The notes under the pieces were generated by a model that worked only from the letters and a program-made list of their open reading frames with translations, was not told the DNA's origin and made no database searches. From Mycobacterium colombiense (GTDB lineage Bacteria > Actinomycetota > Actinomycetes > Mycobacteriales > Mycobacteriaceae), in contig NZ_MBEI01000030.1 of NCBI RefSeq assembly GCF_001953985.1, forward strand, positions 1 to 64,000: 64,000 nt of DNA, in the 5' to 3' direction. A program made the translations under genes and the position numbers. Positions 9,146-17,543 of this stretch are shown here, piece by piece. How positions within the stretch are numbered: position 1 is the stretch's first letter; each line of letters opens with the position of its first letter.

Positions 9146-10386
9146 CGGTCGCCCGATCCTTGCGTCGGATGACAGCGATCACGTCGTGGGTGGTGATGAC
9201 CGCGACCGGATGCGCATTCGACGGGCTGAATTCGCTGCCTCTGCCTGGCACCGTCGCGCGTGGTCCGGACGCGGCGACCTACCACGTCGAGATCGCCAAT
9301 GTCGGTACACTCGAATCGAATTCGCCGGTGCTGAGCCACGATGTCGTGGTCGGCAGCGTAGGCAAAATGACGCTGCGGAACTGGCACGCCGACGTCGAGA
9401 TCTCGGTGCGCCCCGATGCGGTGGTGCCGGCCAACGCGGTGGCCAGCGTCGGCCAAACCAGCCTGTTGGGTTCGATGCACCTGGCGCTGGACCCGCCGCC
9501 GGGCCAGCCGGCGACCGGCAGACTCAAACCCGGAGCGACCATCGGTCTGCAACGCTCGTCGACGTATCCGTCCACGGAGCAGACTCTGTCCTCTCTGTCT
9601 GTGGTCGTCAACGGTGGCGGCCTGGGGAAGGTGGGCGTTCTGGTCAACGAGTTCAATGCCGCACTGGGCGGGCGGGAAGACAAAATCCGGGATCTGCTGA
9701 CCCGCCTCGATGACTTCGTCGGCGTTCTGGATACGCAGCGCGACAATATCAACGCATCCATCACGGCACTCGACGCACTCGCAGGTACTGTGGCAGGCCA
9801 GCGGGGTGTCATAACCACTGCGCTGCAACGCATTCCGCCCGCTTTGGACGTGCTGATCAAAGAACGTCCACGGATCACGACTGCGTTGGACAAATTCCGG
9901 GTGTTCAGCAACACTGCGACCGGAGTGGTCAGATCAACGCAAGCCGATCTGGTCCAGAACCTCAAAAACCTGGAACCGACCGTGCGCGCTCTCGCCGACG
10001 TCGGCCCCAGCCTGGACACCGTTCTCGCCTTCGCGCCTGCCTATCCGTACCCGCAGAACTTCATCGACCGCGCGATCCGGGGCGACTATTTGAATGAGTT
10101 CATCACGTTCGATTTCACGATTCCGCGGCTCAAGAGGGGGCTGTTGCTGGGCACCCGGTGGGGGCAGGAGGGCGCCCAGTTGGTCCCCGCGCCCGGGGAT
10201 CCCTGGTACAGCACCTTCACCAAGGACCCGCTCAACGCGCCGCTCACCGCGCCACCGACCGCAGTGGCGGTGCCGTCGGCGGCCGTCCCGGCACCGGCCG
10301 CCGCACCGGTCACGGCTCAACCAGTGACGAAGGCGCCGATCCCGGCGCCGACCGATTTCGTGCCCTTGGACGTGGGGGACCGCTGA
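9142..10386 (+). CDS. MceE family lipoprotein (LprK-like)
   Basis: A 414-residue Mce protein. The N-terminus (VARSLRRMTAITSWVV) is followed by ATGC, a somewhat weak lipobox with Cys24 as the lipidation site, consistent with MceE proteins being the lipoprotein of the set. The MCE domain follows (residues about 45-130), then helices and an Ala/Pro-rich C-terminus. GTG 9142 overlaps the mceD stop (GTGA). The -3 position of the lipobox is Ala rather than Leu, so lipidation is inferred, not certain. Confidence 0.91.
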   Translation: MTVARSLRRMTAITSWVVMTATGCAFDGLNSLPLPGTVARGPDAATYHVEIANVGTLESNSPVLSHDVVVGSVGKMTLRNWHADVEISVRPDAVVPANAVASVGQTSLLGSMHLALDPPPGQPATGRLKPGATIGLQRSSTYPSTEQTLSSLSVVVNGGGLGKVGVLVNEFNAALGGREDKIRDLLTRLDDFVGVLDTQRDNINASITALDALAGTVAGQRGVITTALQRIPPALDVLIKERPRITTALDKFRVFSNTATGVVRSTQADLVQNLKNLEPTVRALADVGPSLDTVLAFAPAYPYPQNFIDRAIRGDYLNEFITFDFTIPRLKRGLLLGTRWGQEGAQLVPAPGDPWYSTFTKDPLNAPLTAPPTAVAVPSAAVPAPAAAPVTAQPVTKAPIPAPTDFVPLDVGDR

Positions 10387-11933
10387 TGTTGACGCGTTTC
10401 GTCCGAATCCAGCTGATCATTTTCACGATCGCGTCGGTCATCGGCATGGCCGTGATGGTCGTCGAGTACCTGCAGGTGCCCACCCTGCTGGGGGTCGGCC
10501 GCATCACGGTCACGCTGGAATTGCCCGGCACCGGTGGGCTCTACCGGTTTTCGAACGTGACTTACCGGGGGGTGGAGGTCGGAAAAGTCACCGATGTGCG
10601 GCCCACACGCACGGGCGCGGAGGCGACGCTGTCGTTGAAGACCGCCCCGAAGATCCCTGCGAATCTGCACGCGGCCGTCCTCAGTGTGTCCGCGGTGGGC
10701 GAACAATACGTGGACCTGCAGCCAACCACCACGGCGGCGCCGTACCTCGATGACGGCGCGGTTATCCCCGCGGGGAGAACTTCGATTCCGCAGGCCGTCG
10801 GACCCATGCTGGATCAGGTCAGCTCGCTTATCGACAGCGTTCCCAAGCAAAAGATCGGCGGCCTGCTCGACGAAACGTTCCGGGCGTTCAACGGATCCGG
10901 GTTCGACTTCGGGTCGCTGCTCGACTCCTCGTCGCGAGTCATCGGCGACGTGAACGCGAACGCCGAGCAATCACGGTCCCTCATCGACGACAGCGGCCCG
11001 CTGCTGGATGGCCAGGCGCGATCTGCCGACGCCATCCGGACCTGGGCGCGGAGCCTCGCCGGAATCAGCCAGCAACTCGTCAACGACGATGCGAAGACGC
11101 GGACCCTACTGCGCACGGCGCCCGGGGCGGCCGACGAGGCGTCGCGCCTCTTCGAACAAGCGAAACCAACGCTGCCCGTGCTGTTGGCGAACCTCACCAC
11201 CCTCGGTCAGGTGGGCGTCACGTATCACCCGTCGCTGGAGCAACTGCTGGTGCTACTGCCGCCTACGATCGCCGCCACTCAGTCCTACGGCGCACCAAAA
11301 AACAATCCCACCGGGTTCTCGCTCGGCGACTTCACCCTCACGATCGGCGACCCGCCCGCGTGCACGGTGGGCTTTCTGCCGCCGTCGTCCTGGCGATCCC
11401 CCGAGGACACGTCGGTGATCGACACCCCCGACGGCCTATATTGCAAGCTGCCGCAAGATTCCCCAATCGGGGTGCGCGGCGCCCGCAACTATCCGTGCAT
11501 GGGACATCCCGGAAAGCGCGCGCCGACCGTCGAAATCTGCGACAGCGATAAACCCTTCGAGCCATTAGCGATCCGTCAGCACGTGCTCGGTCCCTACCCG
11601 GCGGATCCGAACCTTCTCGCGCAAGGCATTCCGCCCGACGATCGCGTCACCTTCGGGGACCAAATCTTCGGACCCGTGGACGGTACGCCGCCGCCGGGGA
11701 CGCCCGCGTCACCGCCCGCCGCGCCCGAGTCGGCGCCGGGCGATCAGGGCGGCACCGTCCCCGAAGCCGCCCCGAGTGCGTACACGTCCCACCGCCCCGG
11801 CCCGTCGATCGCCATCGCCACCTATGATCCGCGCACCGGGCGCTACGCCACCCCCGACGGCACCGCATATCGGCAGTCGGATCTCGTCGCGCAGGCCGGG
11901 ACGCGGTCGTGGAAGGATCTCTTCCCCACATGA
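10386..11933 (+). CDS. MceF family protein
   Basis: A 515-residue Mce protein, the last of the six. It has an N-terminal anchor (residues about 7-27), an MCE domain (GGLYRFSNVTYRGVEVGKV), a helical region and a C-terminal part with several cysteines (PPACTVGF, GLYCKLPQ, NYPCMGHPG, VEICDSD) and a Pro-rich tail ending in the TYDPRTGRYATPDG motif usual for MceF. ATG 10386 overlaps the mceE stop by one base, and its own stop overlaps the next gene (ATGA), so the downstream exported proteins belong to the same transcript. Confidence 0.92.
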   Translation: MLTRFVRIQLIIFTIASVIGMAVMVVEYLQVPTLLGVGRITVTLELPGTGGLYRFSNVTYRGVEVGKVTDVRPTRTGAEATLSLKTAPKIPANLHAAVLSVSAVGEQYVDLQPTTTAAPYLDDGAVIPAGRTSIPQAVGPMLDQVSSLIDSVPKQKIGGLLDETFRAFNGSGFDFGSLLDSSSRVIGDVNANAEQSRSLIDDSGPLLDGQARSADAIRTWARSLAGISQQLVNDDAKTRTLLRTAPGAADEASRLFEQAKPTLPVLLANLTTLGQVGVTYHPSLEQLLVLLPPTIAATQSYGAPKNNPTGFSLGDFTLTIGDPPACTVGFLPPSSWRSPEDTSVIDTPDGLYCKLPQDSPIGVRGARNYPCMGHPGKRAPTVEICDSDKPFEPLAIRQHVLGPYPADPNLLAQGIPPDDRVTFGDQIFGPVDGTPPPGTPASPPAAPESAPGDQGGTVPEAAPSAYTSHRPGPSIAIATYDPRTGRYATPDGTAYRQSDLVAQAGTRSWKDLFPT

Positions 11934-12499
11934 TCACCCGCCTCCCTCGGAGCATTCGAACCGCTAAACATGCTGCGGTGCAGACGATCTGCGCTTGTTC
12001 TGCCCTGGCGGGCATCGTCGCCGCCGGAACGATCGGGCTCGGGTTTGCGTCGCCACCGGTGGCCGCCGCTGACGATTGGGGACTCAACGGCACCTACATC
12101 GCGACCTCGAACGGAGAGTGGGCGAAAACCAACGAAGTCTTCCACAACGAGGCCAGCATCAGAAGCAGGTGGACCGTGAGCACGACGTGCAGTTATCCCA
12201 CCGAGTGCACCGGCACTGTCGTGAGCGATTGGGGCTGGCGGGCTCCGATCTATCAGACCGGGGGCGTCTGGTTTGTCAAGCGCGCCGTCGACAACTGGCA
12301 GCCATGCCCGGACGGACCGGCAGGGCCCGGGCTACAGGTCTTCCGTTTCGCCCCCACCAGCCCCGACGGCGATTCCGTCGACCCGGCCTCGCCGATTCTG
12401 ACCGGCGCCGACGAGACGACCGGCGTCAGCGGAACATGCGGCATCAGCAAGACACTGTTCATCTCCATGCCATTCAAGCTGGTCAGGGCGTCGGCATGA
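11930..12499 (+). CDS. Small secreted protein in the mce operon
   Basis: A 189-residue protein with an N-terminal signal sequence (hydrophobic stretch about residues 18-45, likely cleavage near PVAAA|DDW). The mature region has cysteine pairs (STTCSYPTECTG, NWQPCPDG, SGTCGIS), Trp-rich segments and the ending PFKLVR. It resembles the protein at 2005-2469 on the other side of the operon. The ATGA overlap with mceF puts it under the same control. The function is unknown; a secreted or cell-wall partner of the importer is an inference from context. Confidence 0.75.
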   Translation: MITRLPRSIRTAKHAAVQTICACSALAGIVAAGTIGLGFASPPVAAADDWGLNGTYIATSNGEWAKTNEVFHNEASIRSRWTVSTTCSYPTECTGTVVSDWGWRAPIYQTGGVWFVKRAVDNWQPCPDGPAGPGLQVFRFAPTSPDGDSVDPASPILTGADETTGVSGTCGISKTLFISMPFKLVRASA

Positions 12500-12948
12500 C
12501 CGAAGCAGATAAAACCGTCTCTCCGGGAGAATATTTCGATTCTTTCGCAACGCGACGTCCTCGGCGTGATGCGGTGCGATCGGTCGTGCTCGGCATGGGA
12601 CTGTTGGCCGTGGCCGTCGCGACGCCGGCACCCGCTCTTGCCGGTCCGTCATCGTGTGACGACCCGTCCTGTGTCCCGGGCATCACCGGTGGCGTCGTGC
12701 TCGGGGCGCCATGCTCGGATACCACCCGCTTCGTATTCGGCACGACGTCCTGGGGACGACTGGTCTTTTGCGGATCTCCGCGACGCTACGCGCCCAGATA
12801 TTTCCGCTCCCCGTCGATGCGGGGGATCAAGGACGAGAACTCCGGCTGCGAGGGTTCCGAGAATTCGGTCGCACAGGCACCGGATGGTCTGTTTCTGACG
12901 TGCCTGTCGGTCGACGGTGCTCCCCGCTGGGTTCGTGGTGACGCGTAG
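12496..12948 (+). CDS. Small exported Cys-containing protein in the mce operon
   Basis: A 150-residue protein that I do not recognise. Residues about 20-48 read as a signal peptide (RRPRRDAVRS, hydrophobic core, cleavage after ALA). The mature part of about 100 residues contains five or six cysteines (SSCDDPSC, GAPCSD, VFCGSP, SGCEG, LTCLSV), suggesting disulfide bonds. It starts at ATG 12496 in an ATGA overlap with the preceding gene, so it is an operon member. Confidence 0.7.
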   Translation: MTEADKTVSPGEYFDSFATRRPRRDAVRSVVLGMGLLAVAVATPAPALAGPSSCDDPSCVPGITGGVVLGAPCSDTTRFVFGTTSWGRLVFCGSPRRYAPRYFRSPSMRGIKDENSGCEGSENSVAQAPDGLFLTCLSVDGAPRWVRGDA

Positions 12949-13384
12949 GCCCCCCGAAGTGTCGGGAAGGAATCGAGCCTGGGTATGCGTGGTCGCGCTG
13001 GCATTGCCTCACCTGATCTCGACGGCCGCCGCAGCGGTCGCGGGTGCCGACCAACCGGTGCTGCACCACGTAACTTACACGGTCACCGCCGAACGACCGG
13101 CCCACGCGAACATCTACTTCCGGGACACCGACCCGCTCAACTGGGCCGAATATAGCCACGACCCATACCAATTCAGCCCCAAGGTCGACGCCGATATAGG
13201 CCCCAGTGCGCGGTGGACGCACGAGGTCATGCTCGCCGATCCTGAGCAGTGGGCGATGGTGAGCGTCACCGGCGGGCCGGCGGCGGCAACGGCAGGGTTT
13301 CACTGCGAGTTGTCGGTGGACGGTGCCGTCGTCACGTCCAACGATGGTGCCAAGGGCGCGCTGTGTTCAATGCGCCATTGGTGA
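12938..13384 (+). CDS. Exported MmpS-like fold protein in the mce operon
   Basis: A protein of about 148 residues with an N-terminal hydrophobic export or anchor segment (VCVVALALPHLISTAAAAVAG). The mature domain begins LHHVTYTVTAE and ends with a Cys...SVDG.V...Cys pattern (HCELSVDGAVV, then ALCSM), the same arrangement as the C-terminal domain of MmpS accessory proteins. GTG codons at 12917, 12935 and 12938 are all possible starts; none has a clear ribosome site and all overlap the previous gene. The MmpS link is a pattern-level inference. Confidence 0.6.
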   Translation: MTRRPPEVSGRNRAWVCVVALALPHLISTAAAAVAGADQPVLHHVTYTVTAERPAHANIYFRDTDPLNWAEYSHDPYQFSPKVDADIGPSARWTHEVMLADPEQWAMVSVTGGPAAATAGFHCELSVDGAVVTSNDGAKGALCSMRHW

Positions 13385-13539
13385 GCCGGTACCGCGGGCG
13401 CCGAGACGAGTGCTCACTGAGCGGGAACCTGGTCCCGAGCCAACCCCCCATCGGGGTAAGTTGCCTTGTTCGAACCGAATTCGCGGCGCTCCCGCCCAAT
13501 CCCGGTTCCTCGCATCCGGCGGAAAACGAGAGGACGGCA

Positions 13540-14307
13540 ATGCCCGGCACGAATTCGCCTCTCGAGCTCGACGCCGACCGGGTTGCCCTGATCGACGCGG
13601 AGGAAGAAGCCGCCCGAGCTGAGGAGCTCGCTGCGGCAGCTCGAGCGCGTGTCGCAGCCCTGCGGCTACGCCGGCACGCCGAGGCGGCCGACGGTGGGGC
13701 ATCGGAAACCTCGAAGACGGCCGCGACTGACGGCGTTTCAACGCCCCCTGCCGACGAAGCCGAACGGGTCGCGCCGGCATCAGCAGATGACGGCGTGGAA
13801 AGGACGCGGCGGCGATTCCGTCGTCCGCGGCGAACGACGGTCGCCGTCGGCGTAGCAGTTGTTTGCACCGCAGCGCTTCTGGCGGTGAGCGCCATGATGG
13901 TGCGACATCAGCGGGATCTGGTGCACAAGCAGCAAGACGCAGCGGAGTTCACGGCTGCGGCACGGCAAGTCGTCGTCACCCTCATGTCGATCAACGCCGC
14001 CAGCGCCAAAGACGATGTGCAGCGCATCATCGACAGCACGACCGGTCAATTCAAGGATGAATTCCAGCGCGCGGCAGAAGATTTCGCCAAGGTGGCCCAG
14101 AGCGCGAAGGTCTCCACCAAGACGAGTGTGCAGGCCGCGGCCGTTGAATCGATGACCGAGGACACCGCGGTCGTGCTCGTCGCCGCCAGCTCGACCCTCA
14201 CCAATGCGGCCGGTGCCACCGAACAGCCCCGTTCCTGGCGGCTGAGCCTGAAACTGGCCAGGGAAGGCGGGAAGATCAAGATGTCGAGCATGGAATTCAT
14301 TCCATGA
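13540..14307 (+). CDS. Mce-associated membrane protein (Mam type)
   Basis: A 255-residue protein. The N-terminal 95 residues are charged and Ala-rich, with a heptad-like Glu/Ala segment (residues about 15-47), then a basic RRRFRRPRR stretch, one transmembrane helix (about residues 100-120) and a periplasmic domain of about 130 residues of the NTF2/VirB8-like Mam type (QDAAEFTAAARQVVVTLMSIN...). Mam proteins stabilise Mce complexes. ATG 13540 has a purine-rich GAGAGGA site just upstream. The 155-base gap before it is the only sizeable gap in the operon, so an internal promoter is possible. Confidence 0.85.
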   Translation: MPGTNSPLELDADRVALIDAEEEAARAEELAAAARARVAALRLRRHAEAADGGASETSKTAATDGVSTPPADEAERVAPASADDGVERTRRRFRRPRRTTVAVGVAVVCTAALLAVSAMMVRHQRDLVHKQQDAAEFTAAARQVVVTLMSINAASAKDDVQRIIDSTTGQFKDEFQRAAEDFAKVAQSAKVSTKTSVQAAAVESMTEDTAVVLVAASSTLTNAAGATEQPRSWRLSLKLAREGGKIKMSSMEFIP

Positions 14308-14945
14308 CCGCCGAACACCCCGAGGATTGCGGCGAGCCGCAGGTCGTTGACAAGCGAATCGGAGCCGGCGATCACCGGCACGCTGACGACAGTAGCCGCG
14401 ACGCCGAATGTCTCACTGTCAGAACGTCTGTGCGTGCGCAGCGCCGCTGGGCGCGCCGAGCGATCTCGCGTTGGCCGTTGATCGCCGCCGGGGCGCTGCT
14501 GGTGGCCGCCGCCGCGACCACCGCGGGGCTGTACTTCGGTCAGTATCGGGACGGCAGGCAGATCAACGATGCCGCCGCGAAATCGGCGATCGGTGCCGCC
14601 TCCGATGGAACCGTGGCGCTCCTGTCATATTCTCCGGACCGGCTGCAAAGTGATTTGACGGCCGCAAAATCACACTTGACGGGTGAGTTCTTGACCTACT
14701 ACGGCAAGTTCACCGATCAGATCGTGGCCCCGACGGCCAAAGAAAAGGCCGTCAACACCAAGGCCGTGATTCAGCGCGCGGCCGTAGCCGACCTGCACGA
14801 GGACACGGCCAGGGTGTTGGTGTTCCTGGATCAGACGACGACGAGCAAAGACGCGCCCGAGCCTGTTCAGACCGCCAGCAGTGTCATGGTCAGTTTGACC
14901 AAAGTCCATGGCGCGTGGCTCATTTCGGCATTCGATCCTCTCTAG
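14304..14945 (+). CDS. Mce-associated membrane protein (Mam type), second copy
   Basis: A 213-residue protein with the same plan as its neighbour: cytoplasmic N-terminus, basic RAQRRWARRAISRWP, one transmembrane helix (about residues 58-78) and a periplasmic NTF2-like domain (LQSDLTAAKSHLTGEFLTYYGKF). Its ATG overlaps the previous stop (ATGA). Paired Mam genes at the 3-prime end are usual for mce operons. It is the last gene of the operon; the next gene is convergent. Confidence 0.85.
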   Translation: MTAEHPEDCGEPQVVDKRIGAGDHRHADDSSRDAECLTVRTSVRAQRRWARRAISRWPLIAAGALLVAAAATTAGLYFGQYRDGRQINDAAAKSAIGAASDGTVALLSYSPDRLQSDLTAAKSHLTGEFLTYYGKFTDQIVAPTAKEKAVNTKAVIQRAAVADLHEDTARVLVFLDQTTTSKDAPEPVQTASSVMVSLTKVHGAWLISAFDPL

Positions 14946-14996
14946 CCCTGACACCGAGACGTTGCAACGACGCTGGGACTGAGTTGATGGTATTCG

Positions 14997-15887
14997 CTAA
15001 TCGCGCGACAGGAACGCCAGCACAGTGCTTTCGAACGCGTCCTTGGCCTCGATCATCGCCCAGTGCCCCGAGTTGGGGAAGATGTGCAGCTCCGCGTTGG
15101 GAATGGTGCGCATCGGGATCAGCGCCATGTCCGGCGGGCTCACCCGGTCGTCGCGGCCCCACGTCAGCAGGGTGGGCGCGGTGAGCTTGTGCATGGTCGC
15201 CCACGGCAGCGGCCGGTCGGAGGAGTTCAGCGCGGCGTTCATCCCGGCGAACGCCGCCTTGCCGTACATGCGTCGCGCCGCGGCCAGGGTGTCCGGGTCG
15301 GTGGCCAGCTGCCAGCGTTCCTCGATCAGCTGGTCGGTGACCAGCGCCTGGTCGTAGACCATCGACTTGAGCCAGTCGACCAGCCGTTGCCGCGTGGGGT
15401 CCTCGACGAACTCCTGCAGCAGCCGAATGCCTTCGCTCGGACTGGGACTGAAGATGTTGGTGCCGATGCCGCCGATGGTCACCAGCCGGTCGACGCGGTC
15501 CGGATTGTGGGTGGCGAAGTTGATGCCGACGCCGCCGCCCATCGAGTTGCCGACGATGTGCACCTTGTCGACGCCCAGCGCGTCCAGAAAAGGCGACACC
15601 GTGCCGAACGCGGTGACCATCGGATGGCCGCCGAAGTCGTCGCTGACCCCGAAACCGGGGAATTCCAGGATCAGGCACCGGTAGTGGGCGGCGAAGGCGG
15701 GCAGCACGCCGCGGAAGTTCCGCCACCCGGTGACGCCGGGGCCGGACCCGTGCAGGAACAGCAGGACCGGACCCGAATCCGGGCCGCCGGTGTCGTAGTA
15801 ACGCAAAGCGCCCTTTTCAAGGCCGATCTCACGCAGGTCGTCCGCTGCGATGGTCGTCGGTTCAGAAGTGTCTGCCACGGGTGTCAC
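14997..15887 (-). CDS. Meta-cleavage product hydrolase (HsaD/BphD type)
   Basis: A 296-residue alpha/beta hydrolase. The HGSGPG oxyanion motif (46-51), nucleophile Ser115 in GNSMGG, Asp247 in WGRDDRVSP and His275 in NSGHWAM form the expected triad, and HGSGPG with GNSMGG is diagnostic of C-C hydrolases that split 2-hydroxy-6-oxo-dienoates after ring opening. The product is a hydroxypentadienoate, the substrate of the hydratase at 105-890. It starts at GTG 15887. It lies across the mce operon from the other meta-cleavage genes, which suggests one dispersed aromatic or steroid-ring pathway, although the ring-cleaving dioxygenase is not in view. Confidence 0.88.
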   Translation of the reverse strand: MTPVADTSEPTTIAADDLREIGLEKGALRYYDTGGPDSGPVLLFLHGSGPGVTGWRNFRGVLPAFAAHYRCLILEFPGFGVSDDFGGHPMVTAFGTVSPFLDALGVDKVHIVGNSMGGGVGINFATHNPDRVDRLVTIGGIGTNIFSPSPSEGIRLLQEFVEDPTRQRLVDWLKSMVYDQALVTDQLIEERWQLATDPDTLAAARRMYGKAAFAGMNAALNSSDRPLPWATMHKLTAPTLLTWGRDDRVSPPDMALIPMRTIPNAELHIFPNSGHWAMIEAKDAFESTVLAFLSRD

Positions 15888-15938
15888 CCTGCCATGCCAT
15901 CGCGCGCAGGGCGGACGTGGTTCCGCTGACCGGGCCGC

Positions 15939-17333
15939 TCAGAGTGTGCTGTCCGCGGGCTCGCCGCAATTCAGCAGCTCTTTGAGCGCGGCCGGGAACG
16001 CGTCGGCGAGGTCCCACAGGTCCGGCACCAGGTCGGGGCAGGAGATGATGCCGACGCCGAGTCGCCCGTTGAGCGACATCACGGTGATGTTGAGCGCGGC
16101 GCCCGCGATGATCGGGCCGAGCGGATACATGGCGTCGAGCCGGCACCCCAGGAAGTAGAGCTGGTCCTGCGGGCCGGCCACGTTGGACATCACCAGGTTG
16201 TGTGGCGGCTTGTCCGGGAGGGGGATGCGTGGCAGCAGTTTCCGGGCGGCGCCGAACATGGTCTGTCCGGCCACCTGCGTCCAGTCGTGCAAAAGGGTCG
16301 GGCCCAGCGCCGCGGAGTGGTCCTTGGCCGCGGCGTTTCCGGCGGCGATGCTGGCCAGCCGTTCCACCGGGTCGTCGATGTGGGTTTCGAGCCGGCAGAG
16401 CATCCAGGTCATCTGGTTGTGGCCCGTCCGAGTCGATTGGTCGCGGACGGACACCGGCACGCTGGCGACCAGGGGCAGGTCCGACAGCGCGCCGCGGTCC
16501 TGGAAGTACTGGCGCAGCGCGCCGGCGCACAGCGCCGCAACGACGTCGTTGACCGTCACCCCGAACCGGCGTTTGACGGTTTTGACGTCTTCGAGGTCCA
16601 CACTCGTCAGGGCGATGTTGCGACGCCGGGTGAACGAGCCGTTGAACACCGTCGGGGGCGCCGCGAACGGAGCCGCCATCGTCTGCCCACCGCCGCGAGC
16701 ACGCAGCAGGGTTCCCGCCAGGGTCAGCGCCGTTGACGGCACGACCTTGGCCAGCCGCCACGGCCGCAATGCCGCGCCGATCAGCCCACTGGCGGCGATC
16801 TGCAGCGGGTTCGCCGAGCCGATGCGCTCGGCCGGTTCCGGCGGCGCGGCGTCCGGCACGGCGCTGCACAACTGGGCGAGCAGATTGGCGCCGCCCACGC
16901 CGTCGACCACCGCGTGGTGGACCTTGAGGACGACGGACAACGCGTCGGTGCCGTGCAGGCCTTCGATCACCCACATCTCCCACAGCGGGCGATCCCGATC
17001 GAGCGCCAGCCCGGCGACGTGGCCGCAGATGTCCGCTAATTCCTTCGGGCCCCCGGGCGAGGGCAGGGCGACGCGGTGTAGGTGCCGTGCCAGATCGAAC
17101 CGGTCGTCGTCGACCCACACCGGGTGGTCGAAGTTCAGCTGGTTGTCGGCCAGCTTGAGGCGGAATTCGGGCACGGCGTCCACCCGCACCGACAGCGCCT
17201 CCTGGAAGCGCTCGAAGGTGTAGCCCCCCGGCATCGTCGTGGGGTCCATCTCCAGGACGCAGCAAATATTCAACGGCTGCGTCGGTGATTCCAGGTATAA
17301 GAAGAACGCGTCTAACCCACTGAGTCGTTGCAT
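15939..17333 (-). CDS. WS/DGAT wax ester synthase/diacylglycerol acyltransferase
   Basis: A 464-residue acyltransferase, the usual length for the Tgs family. It begins MQRLSGLDAFFLYLES and carries the catalytic HHAVVDG motif at residues 139-145, plus the family C-terminal stretch (VMSNVAGPQDQLYFLGCRL). It esterifies diacylglycerol or alcohols with acyl-CoA to make storage lipid. ATG 17333 starts the family sequence; a longer frame to 17411 runs through the palindrome described separately. The ribosome site is weak. A 30-bp palindrome at 17358-17387 lies 25 bases before the start, so transcription is probably repressor-controlled. Confidence 0.93.
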   Translation of the reverse strand: MQRLSGLDAFFLYLESPTQPLNICCVLEMDPTTMPGGYTFERFQEALSVRVDAVPEFRLKLADNQLNFDHPVWVDDDRFDLARHLHRVALPSPGGPKELADICGHVAGLALDRDRPLWEMWVIEGLHGTDALSVVLKVHHAVVDGVGGANLLAQLCSAVPDAAPPEPAERIGSANPLQIAASGLIGAALRPWRLAKVVPSTALTLAGTLLRARGGGQTMAAPFAAPPTVFNGSFTRRRNIALTSVDLEDVKTVKRRFGVTVNDVVAALCAGALRQYFQDRGALSDLPLVASVPVSVRDQSTRTGHNQMTWMLCRLETHIDDPVERLASIAAGNAAAKDHSAALGPTLLHDWTQVAGQTMFGAARKLLPRIPLPDKPPHNLVMSNVAGPQDQLYFLGCRLDAMYPLGPIIAGAALNITVMSLNGRLGVGIISCPDLVPDLWDLADAFPAALKELLNCGEPADSTL

Positions 17334-17357
17334 CTTGCTCGTCTCGGTTGTGCGGCC

Positions 17358-17387
17358 ATGACCGCTGGTCACGTGACCGGCGGTCAT
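17358..17387. promoter_or_regulatory. Near-perfect 30-bp palindromic operator before the WS/DGAT gene
   Basis: The two 15-base halves (17358-17372 and 17373-17387) are reverse complements at 14 of 15 positions. Internally it is two copies of TGACC-N3-GGTCA (17359-17371 and 17374-17386) separated by CG. Four half-sites in this order suggest two regulator dimers side by side. The position, just upstream of the WS/DGAT start at 17333, fits an operator. The regulator is not identifiable from the window. Confidence 0.7.
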
Positions 17388-17543
17388 CCCGGAGCTCCCG
17401 ACGGGACGCACGATCGGGGCGACCGCAGCTTATTTCGTGTGACTTATATCTGTAGCCGTTGCGGGGCTTTCGGCAAACATGCCGACGGTACATTTACGAA
17501 ATCGCCACTCAGCCGCCGCCCGGTGCGGCCGACCGGTTGACGC

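Noticed and set aside
17358..17387. Reading the TGACC-N3-GGTCA repeats as a transcription terminator
   Set aside because: It lies upstream, not downstream, of the WS/DGAT gene, 157 bases after the DoxX stop, and the inner symmetry suits protein binding better; a terminator for DoxX is not fully excluded.
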